Source: Rhodoferax sp. (GTDB lineage Bacteria; Pseudomonadota; Gammaproteobacteria; Burkholderiales; Burkholderiaceae_C). From it: a stretch of 10,111 nucleotides of DNA. Positions 1 through 6,786 of this stretch are shown here, piece after piece; positions within the stretch are counted from its first letter, which is position 1; every line of letters starts with the position of its first letter. The stretch spans positions 1 through 10,111 of the forward strand of contig JAIPDA010000073.1 in assembly GCA_021737905.1 (NCBI GenBank). Reading direction: 5' to 3'. The notes below the pieces were generated by a model. It did no database searches. It saw only the letters and a list, made by a program, of their open reading frames with translations, and had not been told where the DNA came from. A program made the position numbers and the translations under genes.

Positions 1-672
1 GCCGGTGAAGCTGATGTGGTCGATGCCGGGATGGCGTGCCAGCGCGTCGCCGACTTCATGGCCGTAACCGGTGACGATGTTGATCGCCCCCGGCGGAAAG
101 CTGGCCTCAGCCGCCAGCTCAGCCACATGCAGCAGCGACAGGCAGGCGTCTTCGGCCGGCTTGACCACGCAGACATTGCCGGCCGCCAGCGCACCGCCCA
201 CGCTGCGCCCGAATATCTGCATCGGGTAGTTCCACGGAATGATGTGGCCGGTCACCCCGTGCGGCTCGCGCCAGGTCAGCACGCTGAAGCCGGTCTGGTA
301 GGGAATGGTTTCGCCGTGCAACTTGTCGCAGGCCCCTGCGTAAAACTCAAAGTAACGTGCCAGCGCATGGGCATCGGCGCGGGCCTGCTGGGTCGGTTTG
401 CCGCAGTCGCGTTGCTCGATGGCCGCGAGCTCTTCGGCATGCTCGGTGATTTTGTGCGACAGCTGCATCAGCAGGCGGCCACGCTCGGCGGCACTCACTT
501 GGCGCCAGTGGCGCTGCAGGCAGTCATGCGCGGCGCGCACGGCGTCGTCAATGTCGGCGGCGTTGCTGCGCTGAATCTGGTCAAAAACCTGCCCGTCGGA
601 CGGGTCCAGCATGGGAATCACCAAGCCGCTGCAAGAGGCTTGCGCTGTGTTGGCGATGTAATTCAGTTGCAT
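1..672 (-). CDS. NAD(P)-dependent aldehyde dehydrogenase, N-terminal 224 residues (runs off left edge)
   Basis: An aldehyde dehydrogenase that would oxidise an aldehyde to its acid in the cytoplasm; the substrate cannot be assigned. Reading the minus strand from the ATG at 672 gives 224 uninterrupted codons down to base 1, beginning MQLNYIANTAQ. The Rossmann-type cofactor domain is clear: IPWNYP at residues 145-150 (N148 is the oxyanion-hole Asn), VVKPAED with K171 (cofactor-binding Lys), a GAINIVTGYG segment, and the open frame ends at FTG (222-224) of the FTGS loop. The catalytic Glu and Cys lie beyond the window, so activity cannot be judged. The style is that of broad aminoaldehyde/betaine-aldehyde-like ALDHs. 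It is divergent from the semialdehyde dehydrogenase at 837, sharing a 164-bp control region. The Shine-Dalgarno is weak (GAAGAG roughly 15 bases upstream). Family assignment is secure; subfamily is not. Confidence 0.93.
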   Translation of the reverse strand, partial: MQLNYIANTAQASCSGLVIPMLDPSDGQVFDQIQRSNAADIDDAVRAAHDCLQRHWRQVSAAERGRLLMQLSHKITEHAEELAAIEQRDCGKPTQQARADAHALARYFEFYAGACDKLHGETIPYQTGFSVLTWREPHGVTGHIIPWNYPMQIFGRSVGGALAAGNVCVVKPAEDACLSLLHVAELAAEASFPPGAINIVTGYGHEVGDALARHPGIDHISFTG

Positions 673-726
673 GGCTGTATTTTGCGCTCTTCGCATGCGC
701 CAAGCCGTGGGCTGGCCAGCTTCTGG

Positions 727-774
727 GTTGCCCATAAAGCCGTGTATTTGCAAAGTATTAACATGTCGGGCAAC
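727..774. promoter_or_regulatory. Concentric dyad in the divergent ALDH intergenic region (candidate operator)
   Basis: GTTGCCC at 727-733 is matched by its reverse complement GGGCAAC at 768-774. A perfect 8-bp palindrome, TTTGCAAA (747-754), sits at exactly the same centre (750.5). The structure lies near the middle of the 673-836 gap between two divergent aldehyde dehydrogenase genes, where a shared operator would be expected. I found no convincing -35/-10 pair on either strand. The symmetry is seen directly; its role as an operator is inference. Confidence 0.35.
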
Positions 775-836
775 AAGCTTGAGTCTTGGCGCGCTGCGCC
801 CGGCCCATTTTTCAACCCAACTGCCTCTGTGAGCAC

Positions 837-2309
837 ATGAAAACCCTTCAATCCATCAAAGCCCGTACCGGCGAAGCCTTTGGCGCTCCTCTGCCAGCCT
901 CCACCGAAGCCCAGGTCGACGCCGCCGCTGAAGCTGCTGCTGCCACCTTTGGCGACTGGTCTGCCAGCGCCGGCAGCGTGCGTGCAGCCTTGCTGCGCGG
1001 CCTGGCGAGCGCCCTCGAAGCCGACCGCGAAGCCCTGGTCCCGCTGGCCGACGAAGAAACAGCCCTCGGGCCCGTGCGCCTCAATGGTGAGCTGGACCGC
1101 ACGGCATTTCAGTTGCGCCGTTTTGCGGACATGGCCGAGCGTGGCGATGCCTTCAAGTTCACCGACGACCCCGCCGTGGCTGGCGGCCCGCCAGTCGGTC
1201 ACCCCGCCATGGTGCGTGTGCGCGTGCCCCTGGGTCCGGTGGCCATGTTCTCGGCCAGTAATTTCCCCTTCGCTTTTTCCGTGCTCGGCGGTGACACAGC
1301 CTCGGCGCTGGCGGCCGGTTGTCCGGTTGTCATCAAGGCGCATTCGGGGCACCTGCATTTGTCCAACCGCGTTTTTGGTTTGATCCAGCAAGTGCTCAAA
1401 GCGCAAGGTTTGCCCGCGGGTCTGATCGGCATGATCCAGGGCGGCGGCTCAGATGTCGGCGTGCGCCTGGTGCAGCACCCCGCCATCGCTGCAGGCGCTT
1501 TCACCGGCTCGACCCGTGGCGGCGCTGCCTTGCAAGCCGTGGCCAACGCACGGCCTCGCCCCATACCTTTTTACGGCGAGCTCGGCTCTGTCAACCCCGT
1601 GGTGGCGCTGCCCGGCATCCTGGCTGCACGCGGCGCTGAATTGGCGGCAACGCTGGCCGGTTCTATTTCCCTTGGCTGCGGCCAGTTCTGCACCAGCCCC
1701 GGTGTGATCGTGCTGCTCAAAGACGCAGCCAGCGACGCCTTTGTGACGCAATTACAAAGCGCCCTGGCTGCACAAATGCCGCACGCCATGTTGACCCCCG
1801 CCATGCGCATCGCTTTTGATGCGGGCGTGGCTCACATGATCAAGGCTGGCGTGACGACACTGCTGCATGAAGACGGCAGCGCTGAAGCGCCGCGCCCCTT
1901 TCTGGCTGAAGTCTCCGCCCGGGAGTTCATTGCCAAGACCGCATTGCATGATGAAGTCTTCGGACCGGCCAGTTTGATTGTGCGCGCCGAACATGTGGCT
2001 CAAGCGCTGGATGTTTTACGCGCTGTGGGCGGCAGCCTCACAGTCTCGCTGTGGGGTGTAGAAACAGAAAGCGCCGAAGCGCGTCAATTGGTTCGTCATG
2101 CCACCCAGATCGCAGGCCGGGTCTTGTTTGCCGGTGTACCAACCGGCGTGGCTGTGACGGCCGCTCAGCAACACGGCGGCCCCTGGCCGTCGTCCACACA
2201 GCCTATGACCACCTCGGTCGGCGACGCCGCCATGGACCGCTTTTTGCGCCCGGTGGCCCTGCAAGATGCGCCGGCCTGGCTGCTGCATCGCCAAGGCCAG
2301 GCCTGCTAA
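837..2309 (+). CDS. Alpha-ketoglutaric semialdehyde (2,5-dioxovalerate) dehydrogenase, NADP-type ALDH
   Basis: Oxidises 2-oxoglutarate semialdehyde to 2-oxoglutarate, the last step of non-phosphorylating pentose, aldarate (glucarate/galactarate) or hydroxyproline degradation; cytoplasmic. The 490-residue product shows the KGSADH signatures: SNFPFAFSVLGGDT (141-154, Asn142 of the oxyanion hole), VIKAHSGHLH (K167), FTGS (222-225), PFYGELGSVNPV with general base E248, and GQFCTSPG with the catalytic nucleophile C285. A C-terminal PTGV...HGGPWP...TTSVG block is also typical of this ALDH branch. I chose ATG 837 (MKTLQSIKAR). An in-frame TTG at 786 would add 17 unrelated-looking residues. From memory, family members are usually near 525 residues, so this one appears to lack about 35 N-terminal residues. 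The Shine-Dalgarno is poor (GTGAG just upstream). It diverges from the partial ALDH and converges on the Bug/tarD pair. Confidence 0.9.
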   Translation: MKTLQSIKARTGEAFGAPLPASTEAQVDAAAEAAAATFGDWSASAGSVRAALLRGLASALEADREALVPLADEETALGPVRLNGELDRTAFQLRRFADMAERGDAFKFTDDPAVAGGPPVGHPAMVRVRVPLGPVAMFSASNFPFAFSVLGGDTASALAAGCPVVIKAHSGHLHLSNRVFGLIQQVLKAQGLPAGLIGMIQGGGSDVGVRLVQHPAIAAGAFTGSTRGGAALQAVANARPRPIPFYGELGSVNPVVALPGILAARGAELAATLAGSISLGCGQFCTSPGVIVLLKDAASDAFVTQLQSALAAQMPHAMLTPAMRIAFDAGVAHMIKAGVTTLLHEDGSAEAPRPFLAEVSAREFIAKTALHDEVFGPASLIVRAEHVAQALDVLRAVGGSLTVSLWGVETESAEARQLVRHATQIAGRVLFAGVPTGVAVTAAQQHGGPWPSSTQPMTTSVGDAAMDRFLRPVALQDAPAWLLHRQGQAC

Positions 2310-2336
2310 GACGCTGTAGTCCTGCAGACAGAGGTC

Positions 2337-2377
2337 CTGAGGCTTGCCCCGTGCCTTGAAACAGGGGGCAAGCTCAG
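2337..2377. terminator. Hairpin between convergent genes (probable bidirectional terminator)
   Basis: CTGA plus GCTTGCCCC (2337-2350, with G2341 bulged) pairs with GGGGCAAGC plus TCAG (2365-2377). This gives a 13-bp stem around a 14-base loop. It fills most of the 74-bp gap between the stop of the semialdehyde dehydrogenase (2309) and the stop of the Bug protein (2384). Neither side has a strong T-tract, so it may act as a weak terminator or a transcript-stabilising 3' stem. Confidence 0.5.
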
Positions 2378-2383
2378 CGCGGC

Positions 2384-3361
2384 TTATTGCGATTTGATGC
2401 CGGCCGTTTTGATGACTTTGGTCCAGAGTATTTCTTCGCTCTTGACGAATTCTGTGTAGTGCTTGGAGCCTTGCGCCGGCACCACAAAACCGTTGGACTC
2501 CATGCGCTGCTTGATAGCGGGCGAGAGCATGGCTTGAGACATTGCAGCTTCGAGCTTGTCAACCACCGCCTGGGGTGTGCCTTTGGGCACCGAAAGGCCG
2601 GACCAGGACAGCGCTTCAAAGCCTTTGTAGCCTGACTCCGCCACGGTGGGCACATCGGGGTACAGCGGGTTGCGCTGAGCGCTGCTGACGGCCAGTGCTC
2701 GCAGTTTGCCGGTCTTGACGTGTTGCAAGGCAACGTCCTGGTTGATGAACATCAGCTTGATGGTGCCACCCAGCATGTCCGTCATCATCGGGCCGCCGCC
2801 CCGGTAAGGAATACCCAGCATGAAGATGCCGGCGGTCTGCTTGAACTGCTCCATCGCCATGTGACCTGAGGCTGCGGGCGTGTAACCGTAGTCCAATTTG
2901 CCGGGGTTTTTCTTGGCGAAATCGACCAGGTCCTTCAGTGTTTTGAAGGGTGTTTCCGGATGCACCACCAGCACATTGGGGCCGGAGTGAATTTGCGAAA
3001 TGTGAACAAAGTCCGTGTTGGAGTTGTACTTGGGCTTGGGATCCAATCCATGGGCCACGGCGTTCTGTCCCACGCCGGTCATCACGATCGTGTAACCGTC
3101 AGGTGTTGCCTTGAGCGCGCGCTCGGTACCGATCACGCCGCCGGCGCCACCGATGTTTTCGACCAAAAAGGGCTGTTTGAGGATCTTGCCGAGTTCTTCG
3201 GCGGCCATGCGACCCATGATGTCGCTGGTACCACCAGGCGGAAACGGCACGATGAACTTGACCGGCTTGGTCGGGTAGTCGGACTGGGCCAGCACAGACG
3301 GCGGCAGTGCAGCACCGAGGCTGGCAATCACTGAAAGGCTGATGAGGGTTCTGCGAATCAT
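2384..3361 (-). CDS. Bug/TctC-family periplasmic solute-binding protein
   Basis: A tripartite tricarboxylate transporter (TTT) receptor-type protein of the Bug family, exported to the periplasm to bind a small carboxylate. The 325-residue product starts at ATG 3361, supported by AAGGAG at 3369-3374 with a 7-base spacer; an in-frame ATG 10 codons upstream lacks such support. Residues 1-25 form a Sec signal peptide (MIRR, hydrophobic core, PPSVLA) with probable cleavage A25|Q26. The mature protein begins with the hallmark DYPTKPVKFIVPFPPGGTSD, followed by an ENIGGAGGVIG loop, a TPDGYT turn and a YPDVPTVAESG segment, all typical of the family. It lies 48 bp downstream of tarD on the same strand and is almost certainly co-transcribed, so D-tartrate or a related hydroxy-diacid is the likely ligand (inference). 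No TctA/TctB membrane subunits occur in the window; Bug receptors are often orphans. Confidence 0.93.
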   Translation of the reverse strand: MIRRTLISLSVIASLGAALPPSVLAQSDYPTKPVKFIVPFPPGGTSDIMGRMAAEELGKILKQPFLVENIGGAGGVIGTERALKATPDGYTIVMTGVGQNAVAHGLDPKPKYNSNTDFVHISQIHSGPNVLVVHPETPFKTLKDLVDFAKKNPGKLDYGYTPAASGHMAMEQFKQTAGIFMLGIPYRGGGPMMTDMLGGTIKLMFINQDVALQHVKTGKLRALAVSSAQRNPLYPDVPTVAESGYKGFEALSWSGLSVPKGTPQAVVDKLEAAMSQAMLSPAIKQRMESNGFVVPAQGSKHYTEFVKSEEILWTKVIKTAGIKSQ

Positions 3362-3368
3362 GTTGTGT

Positions 3369-3374
3369 CTCCTT
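3369..3374 (-). promoter_or_regulatory. Shine-Dalgarno of the Bug-family protein
   Basis: On the minus strand AAGGAG stands 7 bases before the ATG at 3361. It decides the start in favour of MIRRTLIS over the in-frame ATG at 3391 and places the signal peptide at the true N-terminus. Confidence 0.8.
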
Positions 3375-3409
3375 GTATTAAATAAACCCATGTCAGATAC
3401 GATGCCAAA

Positions 3410-4576
3410 TCAGCTGGCGAGCTGACGCATCACGCTGATCAGGTCTGACTTGCCCTCAAAACCAATCCCTGGCAAGGGCGGCAAGTCGACGTAGCCATTT
3501 TGCACTTTGACACCATCGGGAAAACCCCCGAAGGGTTGGAACAGGTCCGGGTAGCTTTCGTTACCGCCCAGACCCAGGCCGGCGGCAATGGCCAGAGACA
3601 TCTGGTGGCCGCCATGCGGAATACAGCGTGCGGGTGACCAGCCGTTGTCCTTGAGCATGTCCAGCGTGCGCAAATACTCCACCAGGCCGTAGCTCAGGGC
3701 GCAGTCAAACTGCAGCCAGTCGCGGTCGGGACGCATGCCGCCGTGGCGTATCAGGTTGCGGGCGTCCTGCATCGAGAACAGGTTTTCCCCGGTGGCCATA
3801 GAGCCCTGGTAGACCTCGCCAAGTTTGGCTTGCAGTTCGTAGTCGAGCGGGTCGCCGGCTTCTTCGTACCAGAACAAGGGGTATTGCGACAGCGCGCGGC
3901 CGTAGGCCATGGCTGTGGGCAGGTCAAAGCGGCCGTTGGCGTCAACCGCCAGATGCTGGCCGGGGCCGAGGATCATGAGCACCGACTCGATGCGTTCGCA
4001 GTCATCGGAAAGCGAAGCGCCGCCTATCTTCATTTTGACCACCGAGTAGCCGCGCTCGATGTAACTCGTCATCTCGCGTTGCAGCTGCTCAATGCCTTTG
4101 CCGGGGTAGTAATAACCACCGGCCGCGTAAACAAAAACACGCGGGTTGGGCGTGCCGTTGCCGTAGAGTTCGGCCAGCAATTGAAAGAGGGGTTTGCCTT
4201 CGATCTTGGCTACAGCGTCCCACACAGCCATGTCGATGGTGCCGACAGCGACCGAGCGCTCACCGTGACCGCCCGGTTTTTCGTTGGTCATCATGCGGGC
4301 CCAGATCTTGTGGGGATCCAGGTTGTCGCCGGTGTCGCTCAACAAGGATTCTGGCGGCGCATCGAGCAGGCGCGGTAGAAACCGTTCGCGTATCAGCCCG
4401 CCCTGGCCGTAGCGGCCGTTGGAGTTGAAGCCGTAGCCCACCACCGGTTTGCCGTCCCGGATCACGTCTGTCACCACCGCCACCAAGCTGAGGGTCATCT
4501 TCGAGAAGTCGATGTAGGCGTTGCGGATGTCCGACTTGATCGGGAGCGTGGATTCGAGGATGTTGACGATTTTCAT
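3410..4576 (-). CDS. tarD: D(-)-tartrate dehydratase (enolase superfamily)
   Basis: Dehydrates D-tartrate to oxaloacetate (via the enol) with Mg2+; cytoplasmic. The 388-residue product matches, from memory, the Bradyrhizobium japonicum enzyme (about 389 residues) nearly end to end. The active-site set is complete: KMK (K181 and K183, base at the end of the second barrel strand), metal ligands D212 (VDAN), E238 (WYEEAGDP) and E264 (ATGEN), and H321 in CIPHGGHQMS. These positions are each one less than those I recall for that enzyme. N-terminal capping-domain segments such as RNAYIDFSKMT, YGFNSNGRYGQGG and NEKPGGHGERS also fit. The start is fixed by a stop codon (TAA at 4586-4588) four codons upstream; no purine-rich Shine-Dalgarno precedes it (CCCTGCCCC). 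It is followed 48 bp later by a Bug binding protein and preceded 77 bp upstream by the YhgE-like gene on the same strand. Another acid-sugar dehydratase activity is possible but less likely. Confidence 0.92.
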   Translation of the reverse strand: MKIVNILESTLPIKSDIRNAYIDFSKMTLSLVAVVTDVIRDGKPVVGYGFNSNGRYGQGGLIRERFLPRLLDAPPESLLSDTGDNLDPHKIWARMMTNEKPGGHGERSVAVGTIDMAVWDAVAKIEGKPLFQLLAELYGNGTPNPRVFVYAAGGYYYPGKGIEQLQREMTSYIERGYSVVKMKIGGASLSDDCERIESVLMILGPGQHLAVDANGRFDLPTAMAYGRALSQYPLFWYEEAGDPLDYELQAKLGEVYQGSMATGENLFSMQDARNLIRHGGMRPDRDWLQFDCALSYGLVEYLRTLDMLKDNGWSPARCIPHGGHQMSLAIAAGLGLGGNESYPDLFQPFGGFPDGVKVQNGYVDLPPLPGIGFEGKSDLISVMRQLAS

Positions 4577-4653
4577 GGGGCAGGGTTAAGGCGTTGATAG
4601 TAGAGTAGCAAGCCAAGAGACGCAGTAGCGACGAGGCGGTTTGGGTAGTAGGG

Positions 4654-6639
4654 CTACAACTCCATTGTCGGGCGCATGTTTCTGGATGCTACAAAGCGCC
4701 AGCGCCCGACGAAAGTTGCAACCGCTAGAGCGCAGATTCCCCAGGCTGCGACGATCATCAAGGGGCTTTGCCAATTGCTTTCGTAGGCGCCAAACATGCT
4801 GGCTTTGATGCTTTTGACAACCCAGGTCATGGGTAACCAAGGGCTGATTTCTGAGTAAACACTTCCCGTCAGTTCAACCGGGATAAAGCCACCGGATGCC
4901 GAAATCTGCAGGGCTAAAAATAGCATGGCAAGCGCTTTGCCTGCATCACCCAGTGCGCGTGTCAACGCAAACACAATGAGCATGAAGGTCAAAGCGCTAC
5001 AGGCCAAGGTCAATGCCAAGGCGGCAGGGTTTTGAACTGCGATATTCAGCACGAAGCGGACTATTGCAAAAATCAATGCCGCCTGAATCAACACCAGCAC
5101 TGAGGGGACAAAAACCTTGCCTGAAACAAGTGCCCTGCGCGAAAACCGCTTTGCCAGTCTGGGCTGCAGGCGAACATGGATCAAAAATGCTGCCACCCCT
5201 GCGCCCAACCAAAGGGCCAAGGGAATGATATTGGGGGCAAAGCCGCTGCCGTAGTTAGCAACTGCGTCCTCTATTTCCAGTTGCGGCGAAACAGAATGCG
5301 CCAAACCCGCTGCACTGCCACCCATAGCGGGCGCCGTCCCTGGAAGTTCTGTGAGCATCAGATCCAATCCGACCGTCAGGTATTGGGCTCCTTCGGTCAC
5401 TCGTTGAATGCCTTCGTGGAGTTGTTGAAAATTTTGGGCTAATTCGGCCGTGCCGGTGCTCAGTTGATTGATTTGCTGCTCTTCAGGAAGAGCGCCTGTC
5501 ATGGAATTCATTCCCCTGCGTAAATCTCGAATTCCAAATGTCAGTGTCCTGAGGTTGTTGTTCAGCGAAGACATTCCTGTACTGAGTTTTTGCTGCCCGT
5601 CTGCCGCTTGACGCAAGCCTTGATCGATTTGCACCATGCTTTCGCTTAATTGGGTCACCCCTTCGAGCAGCGGGGCAGGTACGAACAGGCGATTGTCCAA
5701 GTCGATCTTCAAAGCTTCGACGCTTTGCAGCAGCTTTTGGTGGCCGGTGAGCAACTCATTAAGACCTTTGCTCAGATCCTGGTGGCCCGCAGCCAGAGAT
5801 TCGGCACCGAGACGCAGACTGCGTACATTCTCGGCAGGGGGCAGGCCGCCTGCTGTGGCACGAATACCGTTACCCAATGTTTGGGTGCCTTCGGTCAGCT
5901 TGTCAATGCTGCTTTGCAATCGCACAAAACCTTGTTTCATGCCGGCGCTGGCCTCTTCAGTTTTGGCTGTGCCGCTTGCTAATTCTTTGGCCCCTTGACT
6001 GAGTTTGGCAACACCTTCGCGCAAGCGCTCGACCCCTTGCTGAGAGCCGACACTGGAGCTGAGCACCAAAGCCCAGCGTTGCTCGCTCAAGGTTCTGTTG
6101 ACATCTTCCCCCAAAACACGTGCAAATTGAGCGGCCAGCAAGGAGCTTTCATAGTTGTTGCCGGCCGAGGCATAGACCACGAGTTGCCCGCTGCCTTCTT
6201 CCTGCGCCGGGATGGCGTTTTCGCTGAAGTTGGCAGGAATGATGAGCGTGAAGGCGAGTTGCCCGCTGCGCACCATTTGCCGTGCCTCCTGCGCGTTGTC
6301 TAATTTGCGGTAACCAAACTGTTTTTTATCTTCGAGGCGGCGGATGATCTCGTTGCCGACATTGACGGATTTATCCTGGTAGGTAAAACCTTGGTCCTGG
6401 TTAACCAGCCCCACAGGCAAATTTATTGCACGGCCTGTCGGATCCCACACACTGGAGAGGTAAATCAGCAGGTAGATGGCGGGAATAAACAGCACGATGC
6501 CGCAAGCCCATAAGAGCTGGGTGTTGCGCTTGAAAATGCGTAATTCAATGCACCCCAAAAAAAGAGCTTGTTGCCAGAATCCTTTGAGTCTCATGGCAGA
6601 GGGTGGGTTTGGATTCATCTGAGGCTTTTTGTTAGACAT
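4654..6639 (-). CDS. YhgE/Pip-type membrane protein with ABC-2 permease-like C-terminal domain
   Basis: A large inner-membrane protein of the YhgE/Pip (phage infection protein)/ABC-2 permease-like group; molecular function unknown. In the 661-residue version, a first membrane helix spans about 42-61, followed by the family's extracytoplasmic segment (LPVGLVNQDQG near 75-85, then SGQLAFTLIIPANFS). A long central region of glycine-spaced heptads (for example EGVAKLSQGAKELASG) suggests an extended coiled-coil or helical stalk. Five C-terminal helices lie near 470-489, 509-532, 539-559, 569-588 and 626-645, with a GGFIPVEL...SPWLPMTW motif like that of ABC-2 permeases. No ATPase partner is nearby. 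The start is uncertain: ATGs at 6699, 6639, 6618 and 6594 are all in frame and none has a clear Shine-Dalgarno; I chose 6639 (MSNKKPQ). Sampled rows of this gene have about 47-55% GC, against 60-68% in several neighbours. An intrinsic terminator separates it from hppA; no terminator separates it from tarD. Confidence 0.85.
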   Translation of the reverse strand: MSNKKPQMNPNPPSAMRLKGFWQQALFLGCIELRIFKRNTQLLWACGIVLFIPAIYLLIYLSSVWDPTGRAINLPVGLVNQDQGFTYQDKSVNVGNEIIRRLEDKKQFGYRKLDNAQEARQMVRSGQLAFTLIIPANFSENAIPAQEEGSGQLVVYASAGNNYESSLLAAQFARVLGEDVNRTLSEQRWALVLSSSVGSQQGVERLREGVAKLSQGAKELASGTAKTEEASAGMKQGFVRLQSSIDKLTEGTQTLGNGIRATAGGLPPAENVRSLRLGAESLAAGHQDLSKGLNELLTGHQKLLQSVEALKIDLDNRLFVPAPLLEGVTQLSESMVQIDQGLRQAADGQQKLSTGMSSLNNNLRTLTFGIRDLRRGMNSMTGALPEEQQINQLSTGTAELAQNFQQLHEGIQRVTEGAQYLTVGLDLMLTELPGTAPAMGGSAAGLAHSVSPQLEIEDAVANYGSGFAPNIIPLALWLGAGVAAFLIHVRLQPRLAKRFSRRALVSGKVFVPSVLVLIQAALIFAIVRFVLNIAVQNPAALALTLACSALTFMLIVFALTRALGDAGKALAMLFLALQISASGGFIPVELTGSVYSEISPWLPMTWVVKSIKASMFGAYESNWQSPLMIVAAWGICALAVATFVGRWRFVASRNMRPTMEL

Positions 6640-6727
6640 TGTTTGCAAATCATTTTGGCATGTCCGCCCCAACCATGCTTGACCTTGCCCGCACAGCATC
6701 GATGCCGGTCATTTTCAGCTGGCATAA

Positions 6728-6755
6728 AAAAAGCCCGCTAGAAAGCGGGCTTTTT
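6728..6755 (-). terminator. Strong intrinsic terminator of hppA
   Basis: AAAAAGCCCGCT (6728-6739) and AGCGGGCTTTTT (6744-6755) form a perfect stem with a 4-base loop, 31 bases past the hppA stop. Read on the minus strand, the GC-rich stem is followed by a run of seven T. It is A/T-flanked on both sides, so it could also work on the plus strand, although no plus-strand gene ends here. It insulates the YhgE-like gene from hppA, so that gene needs a promoter within 6640-6727; I could not identify one. Confidence 0.93.
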
Positions 6756-6786
6756 AAGAACCCGGCGCCAGGCCGGTTAGTGGCGC

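Noticed and set aside
786..836. TTG start at 786 for the semialdehyde dehydrogenase
   Set aside because: The extra 17 residues are Cys/Arg/Pro-rich, resemble no ALDH N-terminus, and the TTG has no ribosome-binding site.
16..840. Long plus-strand open frame (274 codons) opposite the partial aldehyde dehydrogenase
   Set aside because: The minus-strand frame encodes clear ALDH motifs (PWNYP, VVKPAED, FTG). The plus-strand frame has no recognisable domain and is an antisense shadow in GC-rich DNA.
3743..4378. Plus-strand open frame of 211 codons opposite tarD
   Set aside because: It overlaps the catalytic barrel of tarD on the other strand and shows no domain signature.
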